A stretch of 12,248 nucleotides of DNA, from NCBI GenBank assembly GCA_016194465.1, contig JACQBO010000069.1, positions 1 through 12,248 of the forward strand. Reading direction: 5' to 3'. The position numbers and the translations under genes were made by a program. Below are positions 5,402 to 12,248 of the stretch, one piece after another; the first letter of the stretch is position 1; each line of letters begins with the position of its first letter. The stretch is from Candidatus Kerfeldbacteria bacterium. Lineage in GTDB: Bacteria > Patescibacteriota > Patescibacteriia > SBBC01 > CAIJZX01. The notes under the pieces are model-generated. The model did no database searches, had not been told where the DNA came from, and saw only the letters and a program-made list of their open reading frames with translations.

Positions 5402-6448
5402 ATGTCCCGCATCCTCTCTGGCATCCGTCCTTCGGGTGAACTTCATCTCGGCAACTATCTAGGCGCCATCAAACAGTGGATTGATTTGCAGCACGACCAT
5501 GAAACATACTTCATGGTCGCCGATTTGCACGCCATTACCACCTCATTCGATCCAAAAACGTTACCCGACGACATTCAAAACGTTATCCTCGATTACCTCG
5601 CCGCTGGACTTGATCCGGAAACCGCGACCCTTTTCGTGCAGTCGCAGAATCCGGTGCACAGCGAGCTCATGTGGCTCCTGAACACAATCACGCCGGTCGG
5701 TGAATTACAGCGCATGGTCCAATTCAAAGAAAAGTCGGCCGCCAACAAAGAATCGAACAACGCCGGCATTTTGAATTACCCGATTCTGATGGCCGCGGAT
5801 ATTCTTGCTTACAAAGCGGAAAAAGTTCCGGTGGGTGATGACCAGGGTCAGCATGTGGAGCTGGCGCGCGACCTGGCAAAAAAATTCAATCGTCTCTTTG
5901 GCCAAACCTTTCCCGAACCGCAAGCGATCCATGGATTAGGTCGCCGGATTATGGACCTGACCAACCCGGAACAGAAGATGAGTAAGTCTATGGCGGGGGG
6001 CATTGGCCTCAACGATTCGGAAGAAGAGATTAATAAAAAACTACAAAAAGCCGTTACCGGGGCCGAGCCGGGCATGATCCGCCAAGCAAAGAACATGGCT
6101 GAGGCGGCGGAAAAAGGAGCTCACATGGAATGGGCCAGGGATGCGAACCTGCAGAAACAAGCGCATGGTGTTCGAAATCTTTTCACGATTCTTTTTGCCC
6201 TCGGTGAAAAACCGGAAATAGAAAAATGGAAGATGGCGGCCGAAGAGGGCAAGCTTCAATTCTCCGAATTCAAGCCAGCCTTGGCAAAAATCATTGCCGA
6301 TCACTTTGCCCCGTTTCGGGAGAAACGAGCAAAGTTTCTAAAAAAACCAAAGGTGGTGGCGGAGATCATCGCTGATGGCAACAAAAAGGCCCGACACGAA
6401 GCAGAAAAAACATTGGCCGAGGCACAACAAAAAATGGGGTTGCGCTAA
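5402..6448 (+). CDS. trpS: Tryptophanyl-tRNA synthetase
   Basis: This is TrpRS, a class Ic aminoacyl-tRNA synthetase that activates tryptophan with ATP and charges tRNA-Trp. The 348 residues are close to the usual bacterial length of about 330. The Rossmann-fold start reads SGIRPSGELHLGNYLGAIKQ (6-25), with LHLGNY as the HIGH-type motif. GDDQGQHVELARDLAKKFN marks the dimer-side region, and the KMSKS motif is exact in PEQKMSKSMAGG. The stretch between KMSKS and the C-terminal helices (MAEAAEKGAHMEWARDANLQ) is somewhat longer than in E. coli and may be an insertion. The gene appears leaderless and ends 13 bases before the promoter of the next gene, so it is probably transcribed alone. The identity is secure. 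Confidence 0.95.
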   Translation: MSRILSGIRPSGELHLGNYLGAIKQWIDLQHDHETYFMVADLHAITTSFDPKTLPDDIQNVILDYLAAGLDPETATLFVQSQNPVHSELMWLLNTITPVGELQRMVQFKEKSAANKESNNAGILNYPILMAADILAYKAEKVPVGDDQGQHVELARDLAKKFNRLFGQTFPEPQAIHGLGRRIMDLTNPEQKMSKSMAGGIGLNDSEEEINKKLQKAVTGAEPGMIRQAKNMAEAAEKGAHMEWARDANLQKQAHGVRNLFTILFALGEKPEIEKWKMAAEEGKLQFSEFKPALAKIIADHFAPFREKRAKFLKKPKVVAEIIADGNKKARHEAEKTLAEAQQKMGLR

Positions 6449-6461
6449 ACTCACTCGGTGG

Positions 6462-6490
6462 TTGACATTTCGGTGGTTTTTTGGTAGTCT
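6462..6490 (+). promoter_or_regulatory. Promoter of the glycosyltransferase-deacetylase operon
   Basis: A perfect TTGACA (6462-6467) is followed after 17 bases by TAGTCT (6485-6490), with an upstream TGn extension (6482-6484) that may compensate for the weak -10. The leader to ATG 6523 would be about 26 bases, without a Shine-Dalgarno sequence. Confidence 0.65.
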
Positions 6491-6522
6491 GAGCGTTATC
6501 GGTCCAGACCAAAAACTTTTCT

Positions 6523-7416
6523 ATGTCCAAGCAGGTTTCCATTGTCATTCCGGCCTACAATGAGGCCCGCTACCTGGAGGCGTGTCTTGCCTCGCTCAAA
6601 GCCCAGGATTTTTCTGGCGTCTTTGAGATCATCGTGGTCGACAACAATAGTAGTGACGACACGGCGGCGATCGCATCCCGTTTAGGCGCCAGAGTTATTA
6701 TTGAACCAACACGCGGCGTCTGCGCCGCTCGGCAGGCCGGAACGCTCGCGGCTTCGGGCGAAGTGGTTCTTTCCACTGATGCGGATACGACGTTCCCCCC
6801 CAACTGGCTCACGCGTATCTGGGTTGAATTCAGCCGTGATCCAGAAGTAGTAGCGGTGGCCGGGGTGGTTCAATATATCAACGCCCCATGGTGGGCCCGT
6901 TTGTATACCCGGGCACTCTTCGGGACCACGAACGCTCGGTATAAATTGTCCGGCCGGGTTGGATATATCACCGCGTGTAATACAGCGTTCCGAAAAAAAG
7001 CTTGGAGCGGATACAATACCCAGTTCACCCAAGGAGGAGATGAGTTTGGTCTCCTGGCTCAACTCAAACCAAAAGGAAAAATTGTTTTTCAGCCTGATAA
7101 CACCGTCTTCACTTCGAGTCGAAGATTACGTCGCGGCCTGTGGTACAATATGTTTGTTACGATCATGCTCTACTATTGCGTCGATTACCTTTTGGCTAAA
7201 GTGACGGGGAAAAGTGTCTTCGGTTCGTACGCCCCGATCCGCCACGACCCCAAGCCCCTCAGTCCGTTCATCATCTGGTCCCGCGCCGCGGCAGTGGTGG
7301 CGATCGTTATGATCACATTTCCGTTACTGACCCATCGTGTTTCTGCGGCTCATGTTTTTCGCGCCACGAAAACTGGACTGGTGACCTTGACCCACCGTAT
7401 CCAAGACCCCTGGTAA
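6523..7416 (+). CDS. GT2-family glycosyltransferase with C-terminal membrane segments
   Basis: This is a 297-residue family 2 (GT-A fold) glycosyltransferase that transfers a sugar from a nucleotide-sugar donor, probably at the inner face of the membrane. The N-terminus VSIVIPAYNEARYLEACLAS (5-24) is diagnostic. VVDNNSSDDT (38-47) forms the nucleotide site, TDADT (85-89) is the metal-binding DxD motif, and GGDE (171-174) carries the likely catalytic acid. Hydrophobic stretches at about 207-225 and 249-269 suggest attachment to the membrane. The stop overlaps the start of the deacetylase gene by one base (TAATG), so translation is coupled. The pairing suggests one glycan is built and trimmed by the two products. 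Donor and acceptor cannot be told from the sequence. Confidence 0.88.
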   Translation: MSKQVSIVIPAYNEARYLEACLASLKAQDFSGVFEIIVVDNNSSDDTAAIASRLGARVIIEPTRGVCAARQAGTLAASGEVVLSTDADTTFPPNWLTRIWVEFSRDPEVVAVAGVVQYINAPWWARLYTRALFGTTNARYKLSGRVGYITACNTAFRKKAWSGYNTQFTQGGDEFGLLAQLKPKGKIVFQPDNTVFTSSRRLRRGLWYNMFVTIMLYYCVDYLLAKVTGKSVFGSYAPIRHDPKPLSPFIIWSRAAAVVAIVMITFPLLTHRVSAAHVFRATKTGLVTLTHRIQDPW

Positions 7417-8138
7417 TGTTGGTCGCGGGACTCGTTGTTCTTGCCCTTGTCATCCTGGTAGGTACGGTCTACTATCTTTGTTTCTCCCCCAGTTCACAAC
7501 TCTTCGGGCGATTTCCGTTCCGCGCCGCCACGACCAGCAAGGTACTGGCGCTCACATTCGATGACGGGCCAAACTCCCCACATACCGAAGCGCTCTTGGC
7601 GGTACTGCGGAAACACGGCGTCCGCGCCACGTTTTTCCTGGTGGGAAAAAACTTGGAGCGATCGCCCCACACTGGCCAGGCAATTGTGGCTGATGGTCAC
7701 GAAGTGGGAAACCACACCTACGCCCACGCTTTTTCAAACTATTTTTCCCCCGCCCTCTTCAAGCGCGATGTTGAGCATAATCAAGGCCTCATTGCGGGCA
7801 TTACTGGCACCCGGCCAACTCTGTTCCGTCCGCCTTGGCTTTTCCGTCTTCCGTGGATCTTGCATCTGGTCCAGTCCCTCGGCCTGACTCCGGTTTCCGG
7901 TGTGTTCGGCAGCGAGCGGGAGGTATTTCAACCCTCGGAAAAAAGTATGGTTCGGCGCGCCTTACAAAAAGTAAAACCCGGAATGATTATCATTTTCCAC
8001 GATGGGTACAACGCCGCCGGCGGGTACCGAAAAAAAACGATTACAGCCATTGACCAGCTCATTCCGAAACTGAAAGGGCGGGGCTACAATTTTGTCTCCG
8101 TCCAAGAATTATTGAAGTTTAGCCAGCCAGAAACTTAA
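7416..8138 (+). CDS. Membrane-anchored NodB-type polysaccharide deacetylase
   Basis: This is a 240-residue carbohydrate esterase family 4 protein that removes acetyl groups from N-acetylated sugars in surface glycans. An N-terminal helix (about residues 2-22) anchors it outside the membrane. The NodB domain follows: TFDDGP (47-52), HTYAH with metal-binding His100 and His104, RPPW (138-141), and FHDG with His195 (194-197). The usual motif 4, an Asp followed by Trp in a Val-x-W-D segment, is not evident; PVSGVFGSER (159-168) stands in its place. Activity may be altered, though related proteins with such variants exist. It is coupled to the glycosyltransferase by a one-base overlap. The 25 bases after its stop hold no clear terminator before the convergent phosphomutase gene. 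Confidence 0.9.
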   Translation: MLVAGLVVLALVILVGTVYYLCFSPSSQLFGRFPFRAATTSKVLALTFDDGPNSPHTEALLAVLRKHGVRATFFLVGKNLERSPHTGQAIVADGHEVGNHTYAHAFSNYFSPALFKRDVEHNQGLIAGITGTRPTLFRPPWLFRLPWILHLVQSLGLTPVSGVFGSEREVFQPSEKSMVRRALQKVKPGMIIIFHDGYNAAGGYRKKTITAIDQLIPKLKGRGYNFVSVQELLKFSQPET

Positions 8139-8163
8139 CCGAGTTTTGCCCCGGGTACCAGGC

Positions 8164-9531
8164 CTATGATTCTCGGATAACCGCGAGCACTTCGTCGCGC
8201 TTTGCGTTCATCAGTGCCTCGGTTTTTGCTTCGAGATTGAGACGGATAAGCGGTTCTGTGTTCGAGCCCCGGACATTAAACCAAAAGTCGTCGAATTCGA
8301 CGGACACGCCATCGAGCAAAGTGATCTTGCCCGTGGCATAATGTTTCTTGATTCTCTCCAGCACTGATGGAACGCTGGCCACTTCCGAATTAATTTCCCC
8401 CGAATGGAAGTATTTTCGGTAGGGTGCCAGAATTTCCGACAGGGGCTTTTTTTGCTCACTGACCCACAGGAGGAACTTCAGAACCAGGGGGACCGGTGCT
8501 TCAAATGTGCCGTATGAAAACTGGTAGAAATAGTGACCGGAAGATTCGCCGCCAAAAACTGCATTGACCTCGAGCATGCGTTGCTTGATCAGCGAGTGCC
8601 CAACCGGGGTAACCACGCCTTTACCGCCGGCTGCTTCGATCATATCACGGGTAATTCGGCCCGGTCGAATATCGTAACAAACGGTGGCTCCGGGGTGTTC
8701 GTGGAGCGCGATTTGAGCCATAATCCCCCGGAGAATTTCCTGCCGAATCACATCTCCTTTTTCATCAACAAAAAAGTAGCGGTCACCATCGCCGTCCGGG
8801 GCGATGCCCATATCCGCTTTGTGCGCCAGCACCGCCTCGCGAAGCACCGCCAGGTTTTTTTCGTCGAGCGGATCAGGTTGATGAACTGGAAAACTGCCGT
8901 CAAGCTCAAAATTCATTTTTATAAGCTTACAGGGCAGGCCGGCAAACATGGCTTCGACATCAATCGCGCCCATGGCATTCGCTGCGTCAACGACAATCGT
9001 CAGCGGGGAAATACGCGTGGTGGGAATGCCGGCTGATTGCGCCTTGACCATATCCTCAACCACACCGTGCCGTTCCTCGACCTCGCCCTTGATTGTGGAT
9101 GTCTGATACATATCGTGCAGGACCATTTCTTTCAAATCGTTCATGCCTGTGTCCCGCCCCACCGGCATGGCTCGAGCCCGGACCATCTTGAAACCATTGT
9201 ATTCTTTGGGATTGTGAGAGGCTGAAACTTGGACGCCGCCGTCGTATCCGTAGTACGCGACCGCGAAGTAGAAAGCGGGGGTGGAAACCAAGCCAACATC
9301 AACCACGTTCAAGCCACTATCAACTAACCCGGCCATGACTCGCTCTTGTAGCGTTGGGCTGGATAACCTCATATCCATACCGACTACAATCTTCAGTTTT
9401 TTTTCTCCGTTTTCTTTCTGCAGCAACCTGGCAAAGGCCCGACCGATTGCCTCACCGATCTCGGGATTCAAATCTTGTCCCCAGATTCCCCGAATGTCGT
9501 AGGCTTTGAAAATGTTTGGATTGACCTTCAT
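8164..9531 (-). CDS. manB: Phosphomannomutase / phosphoglucomutase
   Basis: This is a 455-residue alpha-D-phosphohexomutase that interconverts the 1- and 6-phosphates of mannose or glucose, feeding nucleotide-sugar synthesis. Full length matches the family. The N-terminus has KAYDIRGIWG (9-18). SASHNP (103-108) carries the phosphorylated Ser105, DGDGDR (246-251) binds magnesium, GGESSGH (327-333) is the sugar-binding loop, and RGSNTEP (421-427) binds phosphate. These are typical of bifunctional PMM/PGM (AlgC/ManB-like) rather than GlmM, but substrate preference is uncertain. It lies beside the glycosyltransferase and deacetylase genes, convergently, consistent with a role in envelope glycans. 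An extended -10 promoter ends six bases before the ATG, so the mRNA is predicted to be leaderless. Confidence 0.92.
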   Translation of the reverse strand: MKVNPNIFKAYDIRGIWGQDLNPEIGEAIGRAFARLLQKENGEKKLKIVVGMDMRLSSPTLQERVMAGLVDSGLNVVDVGLVSTPAFYFAVAYYGYDGGVQVSASHNPKEYNGFKMVRARAMPVGRDTGMNDLKEMVLHDMYQTSTIKGEVEERHGVVEDMVKAQSAGIPTTRISPLTIVVDAANAMGAIDVEAMFAGLPCKLIKMNFELDGSFPVHQPDPLDEKNLAVLREAVLAHKADMGIAPDGDGDRYFFVDEKGDVIRQEILRGIMAQIALHEHPGATVCYDIRPGRITRDMIEAAGGKGVVTPVGHSLIKQRMLEVNAVFGGESSGHYFYQFSYGTFEAPVPLVLKFLLWVSEQKKPLSEILAPYRKYFHSGEINSEVASVPSVLERIKKHYATGKITLLDGVSVEFDDFWFNVRGSNTEPLIRLNLEAKTEALMNAKRDEVLAVIRES

Positions 9532-9537
9532 GCATAT

Positions 9538-9546
9538 ATTCTACCA
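9538..9546 (-). promoter_or_regulatory. Extended -10 promoter of the phosphomutase gene
   Basis: On the minus strand TGGTAGAAT (9546-9538) is a TGn-extended -10 box. It ends six bases before the ATG at 9531, predicting a transcript that starts at or beside the start codon. No good -35 is present; the expected -35 position falls on the -10 box of the divergent gene. Confidence 0.6.
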
Positions 9547-9556
9547 TAACCTTACA

Positions 9557-9565
9557 TGTTATAAT
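9557..9565 (+). promoter_or_regulatory. Extended -10 promoter of the MEMO-like gene
   Basis: TGTTATAAT (9557-9565) is a perfect -10 with a TGn extension. It ends six bases before ATG 9572, the preferred start. No good -35 box is seen; the expected position overlaps the -10 of the divergent phosphomutase promoter. Confidence 0.65.
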
Positions 9566-9571
9566 ATGCGC

Positions 9572-10438
9572 ATGCAGCGTTCGAGATGGCGGATTTTGGC
9601 AGCGGTGGGTGGATTGCTGGTGACGAGTGCCCTAGCTAGGTACGTTCTTTTTTCTCCCCGGGTAAACGCAAAGATCAGGACTGTCCATCCAATCATCCCG
9701 GGCGGCCTTGATCAAGCTTTTGCTGCCGCCCAGGGTACGCCCGCCCTTCGAGGTCAGGTCTTGGGCGTAACTGTTAATCATCATTTATTGGCGGCATCGC
9801 TCGTGGCCCAAATGATCAACCTCGCGGCGACGCAACACCCGAGTACAATCCTCTTGCTTAGTCCAAACCACTTTCTGGTCGGCAACGGGTGGATGATAAC
9901 ATCGAATCAAGACTGGGATACCGACCGGGGCACGCTTAAAGCGGACCACGGTTTCGTCAAATGGCTCGTGAAAAATGACAACGTTCGGCTCGATGAATCC
10001 CCCTTTGCGAACGAACACGGAATCTACAACCTCCTCCCCTTTCTTGCCAAAAAAATGCCGAACGTCAAAATTGTGCCCATCATCTTTAAAGACGGCATGC
10101 CCGATCAGTTCGTCGACGCCTTTGTGACGAAGGCAAGCGCTCACCTACCGAAGGACACCCTCATCATCGCCTCGCTAGATTTTTCCCACTACCATAACAA
10201 AGCCATTGCCGACCAGCATGATGCCGAGACAATCGGCGTCATCCAGCACTTCAACCTGGCGCAGATACACGGTCTCGATATTGACTCGCCGCCAGCGCTC
10301 CGGGCTTTGCTCGAGTTGATGAGGCTTCGTGGTGCTCATTCCTTCCAGATCGTTGATCACCAAAACTCCGCCGATATCACCGGCAAGCTCGATACGCCCG
10401 AAACCACGAGTTACATCAACGGCGTATTCTTGAAGTAA
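9572..10438 (+). CDS. Membrane-anchored MEMO-family protein (AmmeMemoRadiSam system protein B-like)
   Basis: The 288 residues match the MEMO1 / AmmeMemoRadiSam B family, related to the class III extradiol dioxygenase fold. Family landmarks are VNHHLLAASLVA (68-79), ILLLSPNHF (93-101), EHGIYNLLPFL (148-158), ASLDFSHYH (200-208) and the C-terminal TTSYINGVF (278-286). The protein has no cysteine at all, so the Cys that joins the metal-binding histidines in human MEMO1 is absent. A helix at about residues 9-27, after a basic RSRWR start, predicts export with the domain outside the cell. Family members are usually cytosolic. The ATG at 9572 was chosen because the -10 box ends six bases before it; ATG 9566 abuts the box and ATG 9506 lies upstream of it. 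Partner genes of the AmmeMemoRadiSam set are not in view, and the biochemical role is unknown. Confidence 0.82.
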   Translation: MQRSRWRILAAVGGLLVTSALARYVLFSPRVNAKIRTVHPIIPGGLDQAFAAAQGTPALRGQVLGVTVNHHLLAASLVAQMINLAATQHPSTILLLSPNHFLVGNGWMITSNQDWDTDRGTLKADHGFVKWLVKNDNVRLDESPFANEHGIYNLLPFLAKKMPNVKIVPIIFKDGMPDQFVDAFVTKASAHLPKDTLIIASLDFSHYHNKAIADQHDAETIGVIQHFNLAQIHGLDIDSPPALRALLELMRLRGAHSFQIVDHQNSADITGKLDTPETTSYINGVFLK

Positions 10439-10465
10439 GGGCGCTGATGTGATAGACTTTCCCTG

Positions 10466-10473
10466 TATATAAA
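10466..10473 (+). promoter_or_regulatory. Possible -10 region of the large surface protein gene
   Basis: The AT-rich stretch TATATAAA (10466-10473) can supply a -10 box (TATATA or TATAAA). No recognisable -35 lies 16-18 bases upstream. The leader would be about 20-25 bases. It follows the MEMO-like stop by 27 bases, so read-through from that gene is also possible. Confidence 0.35.
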
Positions 10474-10497
10474 AAATTTATTTCTGACGCCACCCTT

Positions 10498-12248
10498 ATG
10501 GCTGGAAAAAACATTTTTACCAAGCGCCCGGGAATCATCCCCCAAGTCGCGCTCTTAGCCATTGGCGCGGTGTTGGTTATCGCCCTTGGTCTGGCTATCG
10601 GCTACATCATCCGCTCAACCACGAATACGGCCAAGTCGAACTCACATGCGGTCGTCGTTACAAATACGGCCAATACAAATACCTCCGAGACGAACACGTC
10701 GAACCCGAATGTTTCCGCTAACACCAATGCCACCATAAGCAACACAAATTCGTCGCACATAATCCCTCAGGCCCGGAAATCGACTGGTATAATCACCTGG
10801 ACCGGTTTGCAGGAAATCGCTAGCTTGCATATTTTTGCGGCCGCGAACAACAACGTAAACGGCTCTGTGTATGATTATGAAAACGGCGACTCAACCAATA
10901 CATTCACGAGCACGAAGGCGCATTACTACCAGGTCGGCACGTTTGCCTCCGGTACATATAAAGGAGATGCCATTATTCTCGTCAGCAGCTGGGGCGAAGG
11001 ACCATATCAATTTCCGGATTATCGCTGGTTTCTCAAGGTCGGAACAAAATTGCAGTTATTGCAAAACCTGATCGGCGATCGGACGGCAGGCGATTTGGAT
11101 ATTGACCTCAAGGCCGCTGGGTTTAATACCTCCAAGGTTACTCTCAACAAAACAATCAAAATTTCCGACCTCGAATACCCCGCCACATTAACAACACCTG
11201 ATCAACGGTATGTCTTAAGCCGGGTCAGCTACATTCACATCCCTTTTGACACAACAAATCTCCAGATTCTCTATAACGATCCGACCTATGGCAGTGCTTA
11301 TACCTCAATCCTGCCAGTGTTCTCCGGCAGTAAGGATGTTCTCGGGGTTGGACCGAAGATCGTGAACTACTCCAATGGAATTTTTTTTAAGCGGCCGGAT
11401 GGAACAACGGCAATTTACTCACTCATGCCGGACTTTATTAAGAAAGGGCCTGACAACGCCTCGTATGCTCAGCAATACGTGCCACAAATAACGTGGTCTG
11501 ACGGTCAAGCGAATACCACTGGTTATAACTGGACCGATTACAGCGGCTGCGGTAGTTACAACTACTTATCGGTTGTGCCGAGTAACTCGGTCAATCCCGA
11601 CACGGACCTCGTCAAAATTGGGACCAGTTCCAAGGGCGATACGATCTATGGTTTCAAGAACCCGAACCATTCCTATCAGAAAGACTACTATAAGAAAACG
11701 TACAGCCTTGGTCGATCGAGCAACAGCAATGACTCCTATTCCGAGTTGAAAAGCTATGCCAGTTTCATCGCGACAAAACCGCTAATTTTTTTTAAGGATG
11801 TCTACGGACGCCTCGTTCGTCTCACGAACAGCAATGGATTACCGGCGGTCGAGTGCGGCAAGCCCGTCATCTATCTCTACCCGCAAAAAACAACAAACGT
11901 TAGTGTTCAGCTGTCCCCGGTCGGCGGTTTCACTAAATCCGAACCGGCCTATCACCAGGGTTGGAACGTTACGGCCCAGCTGAATGGCCAGCTGACCGAC
12001 CGGGCCACCGGCCTTACCTATCCCTATCTCTTCTGGGAAGGCCGCGGTGGGTTGTATGCTGAACCAAATAAAGGCTTTATCGTGGCTCAAGCAGATGTCC
12101 ACCAATTCCTCACCTCGACACTCGCCAAGCTCGGTCTGAATACCCAAGAGTCATCGGACTTCATCACCTTTTGGGAACCACGGATGCAAAATTCGCCCTG
12201 GTATTTCATTTCCTTCTACACGAACAAAGTCATGGACCAACTGGCCCC
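10498..12248 (+). CDS. Large membrane-anchored surface protein with a KPVIYLYP domain (3' end beyond the window)
   Basis: An open frame runs from ATG 10498 to the right edge (583 codons and two bases, no stop). A short basic N-terminus is followed by one helix (about residues 13-38) and an Asn/Thr/Ser-rich linker (about 42-87). The rest is soluble and probably outside the cell. Segments include VGTFASGTYKGD (127-138) and two similar IFFK units (378-381 and 430-433). ECGKPVIYLYP (452-462) begins a C-terminal module with YPYLFWEG (508-515) and ALAKLGLN-like and FITFWEPRM segments. I recall similar uncharacterised modules in Firmicutes and other CPR proteins; that is memory, not a search. Two cysteines, 351 and 453, could form a disulfide. 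Function is unknown; adhesion or wall interaction is a guess. No Shine-Dalgarno sequence precedes the ATG. Confidence 0.85.
   Translation, partial: MAGKNIFTKRPGIIPQVALLAIGAVLVIALGLAIGYIIRSTTNTAKSNSHAVVVTNTANTNTSETNTSNPNVSANTNATISNTNSSHIIPQARKSTGIITWTGLQEIASLHIFAAANNNVNGSVYDYENGDSTNTFTSTKAHYYQVGTFASGTYKGDAIILVSSWGEGPYQFPDYRWFLKVGTKLQLLQNLIGDRTAGDLDIDLKAAGFNTSKVTLNKTIKISDLEYPATLTTPDQRYVLSRVSYIHIPFDTTNLQILYNDPTYGSAYTSILPVFSGSKDVLGVGPKIVNYSNGIFFKRPDGTTAIYSLMPDFIKKGPDNASYAQQYVPQITWSDGQANTTGYNWTDYSGCGSYNYLSVVPSNSVNPDTDLVKIGTSSKGDTIYGFKNPNHSYQKDYYKKTYSLGRSSNSNDSYSELKSYASFIATKPLIFFKDVYGRLVRLTNSNGLPAVECGKPVIYLYPQKTTNVSVQLSPVGGFTKSEPAYHQGWNVTAQLNGQLTDRATGLTYPYLFWEGRGGLYAEPNKGFIVAQADVHQFLTSTLAKLGLNTQESSDFITFWEPRMQNSPWYFISFYTNKVMDQLA
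10624..10673 (+). repeat. Low-complexity Asn/Thr linker with an 11-base direct repeat
   Basis: The sequence AATACGGCCAA occurs at 10624-10634 and again at 10663-10673, within the stretch coding for the Asn/Thr-rich linker. The wider stretch, to about 10750, consists of degenerate ACN-AAY codon runs that encode a flexible, potentially glycosylated stalk. Confidence 0.55.

Noticed and set aside
8139..8163. Possible bidirectional terminator between the convergent deacetylase and phosphomutase genes
   Set aside because: The 25 bases contain only short palindromes (CCCGGG, GGTACC), with no stem followed by a T-run in either direction.
8533..9036. A 167-codon plus-strand frame opposite the phosphomutase
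   Set aside because: All phosphomutase motifs read through on the other strand; this is an antisense shadow in GC-rich sequence.
9506..9571. An upstream ATG extending the MEMO-like protein by 22 residues
   Set aside because: The extension lies upstream of the -10 box, overlaps the start of the divergent phosphomutase gene, and would put odd residues before the normal basic-plus-helix anchor.
1..12248. CRISPR array, insertion sequence, integrase or defence-system genes
   Set aside because: No regularly spaced repeats, transposase or integrase motifs, or nuclease/toxin pairs were found. The only transfer sign is the AT-rich gene beside the tRNA locus.

Overview
The window looks like a chromosomal segment of a Candidate Phyla Radiation (Patescibacteria) bacterium. 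This is inferred from compact gene packing, the absence of a convincing Shine-Dalgarno sequence before any gene, several start codons only 6-9 bases past a -10 box, an RNase J with a long basic N-terminus, a membrane-anchored MEMO-family protein, and a large anchored surface protein with a KPVIYLYP domain. Most genes are moderately GC-rich and use the standard code. No phylogenetic placement was possible without a search.

Layout. Positions 1-51 hold the probable C-terminal tail of an upstream gene. A promoter (119-147) precedes secG (225-452), which overlaps a membrane-anchored peptide-type substrate-binding protein (439-2271). Next comes a compact tRNA locus. An intact tRNA-Leu(CAG) at 2312-2394 lies between what look like the 5' and 3' parts of a second, broken tRNA-Leu(CAG). 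Directly after the encoded CCA of the broken copy is a markedly AT-rich gene for a small membrane protein (2493-2936), probably acquired by transfer. Its stop codon lies inside the -35 box of a near-consensus promoter (2933-2961). That promoter makes a leader of about 225-260 bases, rich in hairpins, ahead of RNase J (3224-4987).

A small histidine-containing membrane protein on the minus strand (5025-5306) converges on RNase J and is divergent from trpS (5402-6448). Then come a GT2 glycosyltransferase and a NodB-type polysaccharide deacetylase that overlap by one base (6523-8138). A phosphomannomutase/phosphoglucomutase lies convergent to them on the minus strand (8164-9531). It is divergent from an anchored MEMO-like protein (9572-10438) across a 40-base gap holding two back-to-back extended -10 promoters. 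Last is a large anchored surface protein running off the right edge (10498-12248).

How the genes fit together. Secretion and uptake (SecG, binding protein), RNA turnover and translation (RNase J, tRNA-Leu, TrpRS) and envelope polysaccharide metabolism (sugar phosphomutase, GT2, deacetylase) are housekeeping functions. The anchored MEMO-like and KPVIYLYP proteins probably act at the cell surface. The most interesting points are the interrupted tRNA-Leu with an adjacent transferred gene, the structured RNase J leader with a probable Glu in place of a metal-ligand His, and a set of near-leaderless promoters with fixed spacing, including one divergent pair that overlaps.
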